Positions 22,643 to 33,648 of a DNA stretch of 64,000 bases are shown piece after piece. A model generated the notes under the pieces. That model saw only the letters and a list, made by a program, of their open reading frames with translations. It was not told the origin of the DNA and did no database searches. The stretch lies in contig JAFCMP010000014.1 of assembly GCA_017506865.1 (NCBI GenBank), forward strand, positions 186,001 to 250,000. Direction: 5' to 3'. The stretch comes from Tribonema minus. Lineage: Eukaryota; Sar; Xanthophyceae; Tribonematales; Tribonemataceae. Every line of letters starts with the position of its first letter. Positions within the stretch are counted from its first letter, which is position 1. Position numbers and translations under genes: made by a program.

Positions 22643-24950
22643 ATGCAGGGAGCGCCAGCAAGATTGCTGCGGAGTGTGCGGAGCAAATGGTCTGGTGGTG
22701 TCAATGGGCGGTTGCACCAGGCACGGCAGTTTTCGGTAGCTCAGCCGCAGTCAGCTTCCGTCGTCCAGACCAGCTCCGACCTCTTTCCGGATTACGTGCT
22801 CAACTGCCCTGAGACCAAGGTCACTACGTTGCCCAATGGTCTCAGGGTAGCTTCCGAGAAGTGGCACGGTGACACCGCCTGTGTGGGCGTGTTCATAGAC
22901 GCTGGCAGCCGCTATGAGACCGCCAAGAACAACGGCGTGGCCCACTTCCTCGAGCACATGGCCTTCAAGGGCACGCACAGGAGGCGCCAGATGGAGCTCG
23001 AGATCTCCGTGGAGAACATGGGGGCCCACCTGAACGCCTACACCAGCAGGGAGCAGACCGTGTACTACGCCAAGGTGTTCAAGGACAACGTGGGGGATGC
23101 CATGGATCTGCTGAGCGACATGCTGCTGCACAGCAAGCTGGATGACCACGCTGTGCAGAAGGAGAGGGACGTCATCATGCGGGAGATGAAGGAGGTCAAC
23201 AAGCAGAAGGAGGAGGTCATCCTGGACCACCTGCACGAGGTGGCGTTCCAGGGAACGGGCCTGGGCTGGACTATCTTGGGGCCCCCGGAGAACATCATGT
23301 CCCTGCAGAGCTCGGACATCAGGTAATCATCTGCCCTTCACAGTTCAACGTCAGCACAGCATAAAGTCAGTTGGGATGCCAGTTGCATTCACTGCCTCAT
23401 GATTACTTCAGCGGCCGCTGAGGCGCCATCGCGCTGCAGAATGCAGCTGCGCCGCGTCCTGGTGTCAATCGTCGCTGCGCTTGCGATGCGCCGCTGCAGC
23501 ATGCGGCATAGTCAAAGCATTGGGCCAATTGATAGTCAAATGCTGACCATTGCACTGTGCTTGACAAAGCACATGGGGAAATGTCGCCATGTGCATCAGG
23601 AAAGTTCCAGGGGGAAGTGCGACCTATCAGTAATCAATGTGACAGTAAAGGAACTTTTAAAGACACTAAATTCCTGCTGGAACAAAGTCATCGCAGCCAA
23701 CGGAGCTGTTGCGGCCTGGAGGGCGGAGCCGTCGCGGCCTGGAGGCCAGAGCTGAGTGAAATTGGCGGAGTTGAAGCTGCCAATTTGTGTCCTGTGCGCT
23801 GGTCCTGGCCAATCTGCGTATCTGGCGGTACATTGCAACCTGTGTTGTAGCTCTCAACGCCGGCCCACACGGTGCTTCTCTGGCACTGCACCTCTGGTGC
23901 GTCTCGTCATGCGGCGCGTCACTGAGCCAGGCAGCGCACATACGGCATGCAGTGAGGCAGGTGTTGGTGTTCGGACTGTACACCGCGCAGCATCGCGCAG
24001 GCCGTCGAGCGCTGCCACACCAGCACCCTCTGCGCGCCGCAGGTCTTCTGTAGCGCGCATCCGCCGTAGGTTGAAGCACAGAGAGGACCGTTCTTGCGTA
24101 TCGCAGTCACGGGTCAGAAACCCCTGTTAGTGTCCTATATATGGGCACTGTGCATGCCCAGAGACAGGCCGCGCGCTGCGCCCCTGGCTGACACACCGGC
24201 TCGAATGCGCCCGCGCGCACACACGCCTCTGCCAAAATTCCCGTTGTAATGACCCCCCCCCCCCCCCCCCCCCCCCCCCCGCGCCGCCGCCGCTTCAGGG
24301 AGTACATCCGCACGCACTACACGGCGCCGCGCATGGTCGTCGTGGCGCGGGCTCAGTGGACCACGCGCAGCTCGTGGCGCTCGCGGACCGCCACTTCGGC
24401 CACCTGCCGACGCGCCCGCCGCCCGGCGCGGTCGTCGACGCCGACCCCGCGCGCTTCACGGGCGCGCACAAGCGCGTGTCAACTCTCAGCGACGACGTCG
24501 CGCACCTCGCGCTCGCCTTCGAGGGCGTCGGCTGGCGTTCCGACTTCGCGCACACCTTCATGCTCATCCAGACGCTGCTCGGGCGCTGGGACAGGGCGGC
24601 GGGCGCGCGCGGCGCCGCGGGCGCGCTCGGCGCGGAGCTCGCGTCGCGCGGCCTGTGCCACTCGTACTCGACGTTCAACACGTGCTACAAGGACGCGGGG
24701 CTGCTCGGGCTGTACCTCATCGCGCCGCGCGAGACGCTCGGCGACGCGCTCGGCGTCTCGCTTGCGCACCTCATGCGCCTGTGCCGCGATGTCCCCGAGG
24801 ACGAGCTCGCGCGCGCCAAGACGCAGCTCAAGGTGAGGCGGCGGCGGCGGCGCCGCGCTGCTGCAAATGTTGACCGATGTGCAGCCGTGGCCGCTCGCCG
24901 GCGAGATTGATGTCGCATCCGTTGAGCCGAGACGCAGCTCAAGGGGAGGA

Positions 24951-24991
<41 letters not shown>

Positions 24992-25943
24992 GCTGCTGCA
25001 AACGTTAACCGATGCGCATCTGTGGTCACTGTTGACCGATGTGCATCTGTGGTCATTTGCCAGCGAGGTTGCTGTTGCATTTGTTGAGCTGATTGTGTCA
25101 ATGAGTTGTGTGCAGTTGGGGCGCAGCCGACAGCCGCGCATGTGGACGCACCGCGCCGCGCCTGCTTCAAGAGTGACGCTACCGCAGGAACACTTGTTTC
25201 ATTGAGCTTTTCGCCAGTGCTCACGTGCACTTGGCTGAGGTTTTCTGGGGGGGGGGGGGGGGGGGATGACAAGATGCAGCTGACTGGTGCACACCAGCGC
25301 TGGTTTGTTGCGCATGCGGTGCGGTGCGCTTAGATGTGCACTGCATGCACATGGTGATGGCATGCAAGTCCACGTGACTTGAAGTCCTGTGCATTTACCC
25401 TTATATTCGATGACTCTTGACGTGACCATTTGCTTGAATACCCCCGGTAACGCCCCCAGGACCCATCGTACTGAAGCAGGGACAGTACTCTGGTGTGTTC
25501 ATCGGTGTTCGCGTGCCTCGATTCTCGAAAGCATGATGCGAAAAGAGTCGCGCAGGCGCCCCCCACCGCCCCGTCGCTTTTGCATTTGCGAACGCGCGCA
25601 CACCCTGTTGCGGCGCCGCGCTGCACGCCGCGCTCGCGCCGCTCACGCATCCTCACATCTTGAGGTTGACGCTCCACTTCCGCCGCCGCCGCCGCAGGCC
25701 AGCATGCTCATGCAGCTGGACTCGTTCGCGCACGTGTGCGAGGACATCGGGCGGCAGATGCTCGTGTACGGGCGCCGCCTGACCCCCGCGGAGCTGTTCG
25801 CGCGCATCGACGCCGTCGAGCCCGCGGACATCATGCTGTGCGCGAACCGCTACTTCAACGACGAGGACTACGCGCTCGCCGCCATCGGCCCGCTGGACCA
25901 GCTGCCGAGCTACCACGACATACGGCGGCTGTGCGTGGCGTAG
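22643..25943 (+). CDS. PMPCB: Mitochondrial processing peptidase beta subunit, with apparent frameshift
   Basis: Exons 22643-23322, 24299-24832, 25698-25943. This is the catalytic subunit of the M16 metallopeptidase that removes matrix-targeting presequences. Exon 1 shows an Arg-rich presequence ([10 protein letters not shown]), then the zinc site HFLEH in [13 protein letters not shown] and the block [20 protein letters not shown]. Exon 2 has [21 protein letters not shown] and exon 3 has [19 protein letters not shown], both in family order. The frame breaks near 24345-24347: MVVVA is read in one frame, and [17 protein letters not shown] continues in another, as if one base were missing from the gtggcgcggg stretch. 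The break is in a GC-rich repeat-like context, so a sequencing error is possible; otherwise the copy is damaged. All splice joins otherwise keep frame. Start: first ATG at 22643 before the presequence. Confidence 0.88.
24253..24280 (+). repeat. 28-nt poly-C tract before the MPP beta exon 2 acceptor
   Basis: An uninterrupted run of 28 C ends 18 bp upstream of the acceptor cttcag of exon 2. It would act as an extreme polypyrimidine tract. It is one of at least eleven intronic C runs of 17 nt or longer on the sense strand in this window. Confidence 0.85.
24817..25080 (+). repeat. Tandem duplication across MPP beta exon 2 donor
   Basis: The exon end acgcagctcaag plus about 100 bp of intron is repeated 111 bp downstream (24932 onward), including the GCGG run and a block with ttgaccgatgtgcagccgtgg-like sequence, itself further repeated (gaccgatgtgcatctgtgg). 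In the copy the donor GTGAGG has become GGGAGG, so only the first donor looks usable. Confidence 0.85.
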
Positions 25944-28900
25944 CGGCGCTTCAGCGCGCGCGCGCGCGTGACGCGCGTTTCGCCGCCTCGATGCACTAAA
26001 GTTTATCTTTTCACTTTGCGTTTCGACTCGCGCACGCGTCGCGTCGTGCTGACAGGCGCTGCTGCTGCTGCTGTTGCTGCTGTCGCTGCTGATATGCTGT
26101 CCAGTCATGTGCGCTTTGCGCAACTGCTGCAGGGGCGCGCGAACGCCCCGTCTCTGTCCTGTGTCGCCGCATCAGCTGCGTGTACTAGAGAAGTCGATTG
26201 GTTGCCTATCCTTGTGTGCGCGTATATGTCATGTACCTTGACTTGTGACAGTGCCGCTTCTGTCATGCCCGAATGTGACTTTGTCGATCGAATTCATGGT
26301 CAAGCCTAGCATTGATTTGGTGCCAGCTGGCCAGTTTCAAGAAAGAGCTTTGCAGGGTTACAAGCTGGTACCATGTCAGGAACCGCCTAACAAACCAGGA
26401 AGTTGTCGCTAAGCATCCTGGCCCGTTTCAAGGAAAATGGGCTACAGCTGACATTTGGTGCATAAATGCGCGCATCATGTCTTCTGAAGTGCAGCACGTA
26501 TGGCGGCAACTGGGAAGCGTTTGGGCCAACATGCGATGGTGCTGAGCTAGTGTCTAATCTGTATTCTCTTGCTCTACCACTGCTGCACAAGCCAAGTGAC
26601 AGGCTGACGCACATTGTGGGAGACTGCTGCTCTCACGATTTCACTGAGGCTATGCAGAGCAGATACAGAGACCGGCGATAGGGGGGCGCGCATGTTGCGC
26701 GCCATGACACATGGGGGATTGAGTCTGACAGTCGTTGACAATTGAAATGTATGTAGCTGTGTGCAGCACGGCGAGGTGAAGGTAACCATTTTCCCTGGTG
26801 AGTTGCTGGGAGTTTCCGAGCTTGCAGACGACCAACGCTTCCCCATCTGCTCAACTGTCAACCAGAAGTTCAACTTCTCCGAGTTTCAACGGCCGCTGTG
26901 CGGGGTGCGTGCGTGCCCGCCGTTGAAAAATCTCAACGGCAGCCGCGCAGCCACGGCCGCCGTGCCCCACCGACTGCACCTTTATTGAAGCGTGTTCCCT
27001 CAAAGTCCCTCCCTCCTCAAGGATGGCACAAGTAGACGTGTCATGATCTAGCAGAAAACCAACTGCTGCGACAGGCATCTGTAGTTCAAGTGCTCACAGC
27101 CTGAAGCAGAGATCATACACCCTGCAAAAATGGGTGGCACATGACTTTGCTGATGCTGATGCGCAACTGCCATCCATTTGAAATATGTAACCATGTCAAC
27201 CTGACGGTGATGCATCATACTGTTGTTGTAGTGACGTTGCAGCTGACCAGGAAGGAGCTGCATGCATTTGCTGACACTAGCTGACCAATATGTTGCACAC
27301 CGCCACCATGGCGCAACTGCGTGTGATGGCCGTGCTGCATGACTCATGAAAGCAAATGTCACCGCAGAGCAGAAGCGACAACCTCGGCTCGTCAGCGGGG
27401 TGCACTTCGCGAAAGCACACGCTTCGCCAAAGCACTATGTGGCTCACACAGGTCGCCATCGGTGCCTGCTGTAAGTAGATTTCATCAGTTCGTTGCGAGC
27501 TACCCGCGCAGCAATTTTGTCATGATGCATCACAATGACATGCATCCTGTACATCTGTAGGACTCAATCATTACCGTGCAACATGCGGTCCATATGGCGC
27601 TTTGAAGGTTGAGAGTCTCTTCATGGTGCTGACCTATGATACAATTGTAGTGCCAGAGAGCCGCTTGTGCATACAGCATAAGACTGATTCACTTCGGAAG
27701 TCTTACTGTCACCAATAAGATCTGCTGTGTCACTGCGTTGTGCACGCCTAGTGCAAATGGGATTGCTTCGGCACAGTGCAAAAAAGACTACCCTCCAGAG
27801 TATGCATGCATGCACTGGGTGTGCAGTTCTGTAGGGCTTGCGAACATAAGGCTAGGCAAGTACGATGAGTAGACTGTAGGGGCTGAGCGTAGGCAAAATA
27901 GAATTGCATGACCGTGTGAACCTAGGCCTGTTGAACGAATGATCGTGAAGGATCCATGTCAAGCTCAACTTAGCCTCGGTGACAGCAAAGTTCAAGTGCA
28001 TGTGACCTCACCATCAGCTCCTTTAGTCAAGTGCACACCTACCTGAGTGAGCCTGTGTTGTTGACCGCAGAACGTATTGCCTGTGCATGGAAGCACAGAC
28101 TAAAGAGAAGAATGGAGGCGCGATAGCCTGTTTCTCAAGCATGTGTAGAACCAATGTCCATTCACCGAGAAGGTGTAGATCCCTCTGGGCGCACTCACAC
28201 ACGCTGCCCCGCAGCAGCAACCGCTGTGCTGCGCAGCACGTTCAACAATTATGCAAAAGCGCGCAGACACTCTCAAGATGCCTGAGGATCCATCTAGTTT
28301 GATGGTTGTGTGTGCCGCTTAGCCACGCATGCAATCGTCATCGCGCGACGCGCACGAAGTCATCGCGCGACGCGCACGAAGGCGGTGAATTTGATTTCGC
28401 CCTCGCACCGTCACGGGAAGGAAAACACCATCCTCGTCGCGCGGTGTATCGCACGCCTGTGGCACCGAAGGAAATCAATAACTATGATGCGACGTCGACT
28501 GCCAGGCGGGATGCTGCAACTATTTGCCCTGGGTTTATTGCACTCCTGGTGCGACTGCCCGCGTCGTCGCAGCGCTAAAAAAGCCGGAGGTTTTGAGTAC
28601 CCCCGAGACAAAATACAGCCTCTGATTGGTTGCTTGGCATGGCGCGTCCCCGCGAGCCGTAACCTGCCGGGACAGGGTGCTTTTGTTTGAAGAATCTCAG
28701 CGAAGCAGTTAGGGCAAATAGCCAAAGCCATCATCATACATAGTCAAATCTGACCTTGTAGAGCAGGGGGCGAACGGCAGAGGCAAGCGCACAGGCAGAG
28801 TGGGAGCTACAGCGCAGCTGCATCCAGTGTGCTTCGGCCCCTCACTATCTCAGCGACGCACGCAGCTGGCGGCTCCGAGGCACCACGAGAGGACGGTAGC

Positions 28901-28947
28901 GTAGCAGCGTAGGAGAGGGCCTGAGAGGCCAATCCGTTGCGCCAGCC
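25944..28947. other. Long spacer between MPP beta and GT2 copy B
   Basis: About 3.0 kb without a recognisable gene. It holds the 3' flank of MPP beta and the upstream region of copy B. A perfect two-copy tandem repeat of about 22 bp (tcatcgcgcgacgcgcacga core) is at 28338-28382. A short open frame at 28306-28690 overlaps it but looks non-coding. No tRNA or mobile element is visible. Confidence 0.5.
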
Positions 28948-31900
28948 ATGCAACAAGCCGGGGCTCACCAGAGCCTGGACCCAGAAGCACGGCGGCATGC
29001 GGAGGCTCTGCTCATGATGGAGTCCCGCAGCACTGTGGGAGGCGAGTCGTTCGACCCACAAAGGTCAGCCAACGCCCTCAGCAACTTCTCCTCGGTGGGA
29101 GGCTCCTCCTTCGCGGAGTCCACCACGAGCAGCAGCGTGGCTGGCGGGGACCTGGCGGGCCGTGGGGCTGCGGGAGGCGACGGCATATTCAAGACCAACA
29201 CCACCCCCCACTCCAACCGGGTGCATCGCTTTTTCGCCTCCCCCTCCAAATCTCGCCTTGGCCAGGTGCAGGAGGGCGATGCAGCGCCAGCAGCGGCAGC
29301 AGCAGCAGCATCAGCAGCGGCTCCCGTTGCAGCCGTGCCGGCAGCAGCGGAGACGCGGCATACCCGCGAGGAGAGCGCTGCGAGGGCACAATTCGACCAG
29401 TGGGCCGCCACATTGCGACCTGGAGCAGACAGGGAGTTGCGCCAGGGCTTGGAGTCATTCCTTGACGAAACCAACGTCTCCATGACGCAGGTAGCGGCCT
29501 GGCTCAACGACAGGTCTCCGCGGATGCCCGGGCGGGGCGCCGCATTCGACATGCATGACGAGCTCAAGCGATGCCTTGTGGACATGATCCACGACTCGCA
29601 CGGCACACGGGGCTTCGACGACTGGGTGGCGAATGGGGAGATCCCGCGGTCGCCCGGCAGCGAGGCCAGCAGCGCGGAGGTGCTGCAGGCGGAGGGGCGC
29701 GATGCCTTCGACGCTGACCGCCTCAACAAGCCCGTCAACGAGGTCTTCTTCACCCTCACCTCCCCCATCCCCGTCCGCCGCATGCAGTCTCGGCAGCCTA
29801 GCGCGTATGTCTCGGCACATCTGCAGCGGGCTCGCAGCGCCATGCAGGAGCAAATACCCATCGTCGACGCTGCCGCCGAGGAGGTGGCTGCGTGGGGTTC
29901 CACGGAGGACGAGGACTTCGTCACGCCGTGGTATACCTACGTGATGCGCGTCCTCATGCTGCCCCTCGGCGCCCTCATCTTCTTCTTCATCTATTGGCGC
30001 ATGTACAACTACCCCCGCAGCGGGGTGTGGTGGCAGGACGCGTGCGCGTGGACCTTCATCGTCTCGGAGGCAGCCTGCTTCCTGTTCGGCATGACCCACT
30101 GGGTGTGGATGTGGAACCTCAAGTTCCGCAAGCGCATCACCCAGGCGCAGCTGGGCCTCACCGACGAGGATCTCCCCACCATCGACTTCATGATCCCGTG
30201 CTACAGTGAGCCCACAGAGATCGTGGAGATGACCCTTAAGGCGTGCTACGACATGGACTATCCTGCCAACAAGATCACCATCTGGGTGTGCGACGACGGC
30301 AAGGTGCGTGCTTATGTAATTGCCTTGTGCGCCGGTGGTGTTAGCGTCGGCGGCAGTTGCCGCGCAGCGCGCCGGCGGCACGGATTTTTTTTTTTTTCAG
30401 CTTTGCAGTACACACAGCATTGTTGCAATTTGCCATGGCAGTTTACCATTTTACCTGTAAATTAAATACATACCAGCTGCGCGTAGGACCGTACGCGTGC
30501 CTGTTGCCTCTGCGCAGTTGATATTTTTTTGCACGCAGCTACAACTACACTGTGCGAACTACAGGTGACGCCCCCCCCGTGCCACTAGCCGTGGCTTGCA
30601 ATCTCAGCGCGCGCGCTCTCGCCTCTTTCTTGGCTTGCCGCTCAATCAAGTCTTCCACATGCACAACATGGCACGCACCTACGGATCAGGCTTGCGCAAT
30701 CTGCCGTCGCACGCGTGATGCCGGCTCTGTACGATATGATTGCTCGCTGCCGCAACGAGCCTACCCGTTGCCTGACGCCCCCCCCCTCGCGCGCGCCCAC
30801 AACTTGAGCTCACCGCTGCTTCTGTTGGCAATGGAACGCGCCTGCTGCCCCCCCCCCCCCCCCCCTTCTCCCGCCCGCACCAGTCGGACGACATGAAGGA
30901 GATGGTGGAGCTAACCTCGCAGGCGTACCGTGGCAAGATGACGACGCGCTACGTCGCGCGCATCAAGACCCCCGGCGTCCCCCACCACGCCAAGGCCGGC
31001 AACCTCAACAACATCATCCTCAACGAGGGCTCCAACGGCCAGCTCATCATCATCCTGGACTGCGACATGCTGCCGGAGCCGTGCATGGCGCGCACCGTCG
31101 CGCCGTTCTTCTTCACCAAGCCGCGCCGCGACATCAACATTGAGGGCGGGCGCCGGCGCGCTGAGTTCGACAACACTGTGGGGCTGCTGCAGACGCCGCA
31201 GGTGCGTTATTGTCGTCCGCGTGCCGTAAGGTTGAGTTTGAAGTTGAAGGTTCTCAGGCAGTTTTGCGTCTGCTGAGCTACGGACAGATGCAGTTTCAGT
31301 GTAGTGTTGCTGTTGGCGCACAGCCTTGGCTTGACTGCGATGCGCCAGGCGCAGCAGCGGTGACAGCATGAGGTTGACGGTGCGGTGAAGATGCAATGCA
31401 GGCTGGGCAGGTTGCGCACTGTTACATATCGCATCTGCGCTTTGCCACATGGTTATCGATTGTGTCCCTTGAGTTGACATTCCTGCAACCGTGTTAACAA
31501 ACTGTTCAACACACACAGTACCAACACCAGTGCTCAGCCTGATGCTTCCGCGTCCCGAAGATGCAAGCGTTTAAACCTGACTTAACCACAGTTGCACAGC
31601 AGCCCCACTACCCTGCGCGCCCCCCACACATACCTGACGCCTTGCCGTTTCGCTCCGCGTAACCGCCCAGGCGTTCTACAACCTGGACAGCAAGGACCTC
31701 CTCGGCCAGTCGTACGCCTTCTTCTACGAGTGCCAGCTGTCGGGGTGGGACGGCGCGGGCTGCACGCCGTGCTGCGGCACCGGCGTCACCTTCAACCGCC
31801 ACGCGCTGGAGAAGGTCGGGGGGTTCTCCGTGGGGTCCATCACGGAGGACTTCAAGACGTCGCTCAACCTGTGCGCGCACGGCTACACGTGCAAGTACTT

Positions 31901-33648
31901 CCTGCAGCGCATGACGCGCGGCGTCTCGCCCAAGGAGCTCAATGCCTTCATGGTGAGTCACCGCGAACTGTACTTCAATGTGCTTGAAGTTGAACTTGAA
32001 GTACAATGCGGCATTTCCGCCTTCGCCGCAGGCTTGAGTGGGCCTCTTGACCTCTAGCCTCAATGCCATGCACGCAGCGTATTGAGCGCAGCTCCACATG
32101 CGCAGCGTTGTTTGGCACTGCCTCTGCTCTCGTCCAAGCTGCCCCATTGTGTAGATTGCTGTGTAGTCATTGCCAGTTGCAGCGCACGCACATGCAGCGG
32201 CACTCGTGTGCCTGCGCAGTCCCATCGCTGTGACGATGGTCACCTGTCACATTGCAGCATGCTAGGTAGTTGGTGGTGACGATCTGTCACCGCACCATGT
32301 ACTGCTGTTAGTTGAGCAGAAACACTGCGCCTAGTGCTTGTGGTACCGCCCAACACCTTGCCATGTAAAGTTCTCCCCGTAGGATGATGCTAGGGTTAGG
32401 ACACAGCAGCTCCCCGCCGCTGCAGCACTCTAACTGCACACCTCACCTCTGCCCCCCCCCCCCCCCCCCCCCTCTCTCATCACCGCACACGCTGAGTGAT
32501 GGCGTGTCACTACCCACACCTAACCTACCCTACTCACTAACCATACCCTACCTACCCCTACTCACCCCCCCCCCCCCCCCCCATCATGCACACGCTCAGC
32601 GCTGACGCTCCTACCCATACCTACCTACCCTACTCACTAACCATACCCTACCTACCCTACTCACTAACTACCCGTACCTACCCTCCTCACGCAGGTCCAG
32701 CGCCTGCGCTGGGCGGTCGGCGCCATCCAGATCGTGCGCGCGGGCAACCCGCTCTTCACCAAGGGCCTGCACCTGCGCGCGCGCTGGCTCTACTTCTGGT
32801 CGACCGTCGGCATCGTCTACATCATCCCCGTGTGCGCGATGGGCCTCATCATGTACAGCACGATCCTCGCCGGCGCCGCCATCTCCTTCGGCCCGACGTC
32901 CTTCACGCAGTACCTGTACATCGGCGGCACGTCCGTCGGGCTCATGATGGTCATGCAGTACCTGGCGGGGTGGCGCCTGTGCTGGCGCGACTACCTGCGC
33001 GCGCTGCAGGACAACTTCACCGTCTTCATGACGCTCATCCGCGCGATCCTCATCGGCTTCTGCGGCGTCGAGATGGGCTTCGCCGTCACGAGCAAGGACG
33101 TCTCCTTCGACCTCAAGGCCAACCTCTACCACGCCGCTCCGCACATGTTCGTCTACCTCCTCAGCGGCTGCGCGATGGCCAAGGCCGTGCTCGAGATCAT
33201 TGCCGACCAGGGCGTCTTCAAGCAGTTCTGGACGTCCGGCTTCAAGCCGGACCTCCTCTACTTCTCCATCCTCTGGACGATCTTCCTGTGGGTCATGATC
33301 TCGGGCCCGCCGCGCATGGTCATCTACGGCTGGCGCCGCGCGCGCCGCGAGGCGCGCTCCGCCGTCAAGTGCACCAACTCGAACGTCCCCGCGCTGCAGG
33401 AGCTGCCCACGACGCCCATGAACACGTTCCCGCCGCTGTCGCCGGAGCTCTGGGCGAAGGCCGCGCCGTCCGCCACCGTCGCCGCGGAGGACTACGACTC
33501 GGAGGCGGCGACGACGGCCGACGCGTGGGCGCTCGGCAGCGCCGCCGGCCAGAAGGAAGTGCGCACCGACAGCTCCAGCGACGGCTCGGACCGCAGCAAC
33601 CTCGGCGGCATCGGCGCCGCTGCCGCCGCGCTGGCCGCGTTCCACTGA
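28948..33648 (+). CDS. Cellulose-synthase-like family 2 glycosyltransferase, copy B
   Basis: Exons 28948-30303, 30884-31201, 31671-31952, 32695-33648, all phase 0; 969 aa. Same architecture as copy A: Ser/Ala-rich N-terminus, membrane helices near 332-350 and 365-387, GT2 domain with CDDGK (Asp 449-450), DCD (511-513), ITED (616-618) and QRLRW (654-658), then C-terminal helices and an Ala/Ser tail. The acceptor-site segment GCTPCCGTGVTFNRHAL matches the corresponding part of bacterial BcsA-type synthases. By family it adds sugars processively from a nucleotide sugar and passes the chain across a membrane. Exons 2 and 3 are identical in length to those of copy A (318 and 282 nt), and intron 3 shares repeats with it, so this is an inverted duplication about 24 kb apart. 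The extra block around residues 150-230 (DQWAATLRPGADRELRQGLE region) is missing from copy A. Confidence 0.9.
31953..32694 (+). repeat. Intron 3 of copy B: C tracts and ctaccctactcactaac repeats
   Basis: The last 200 bp before the acceptor consist of repeated ctaccctactcactaac variants separated by two C homopolymers (32452-32472 and 32565-32582). The tcactaac element resembles a branch-point consensus and is present several times. Just inside the donor there is a 10-bp perfect inverted repeat, tgtacttcaa / ttgaagtaca (31969-31978 and 31996-32005). Most of the acceptor-side repeat is shared with copy A. Confidence 0.85.

Noticed and set aside
26761-26988. Plus-strand open frame with PICSTVNQKFNFSEFQRPLC
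   Set aside because: Short, no family resemblance, and overlapped by equally long frames on the other strand.
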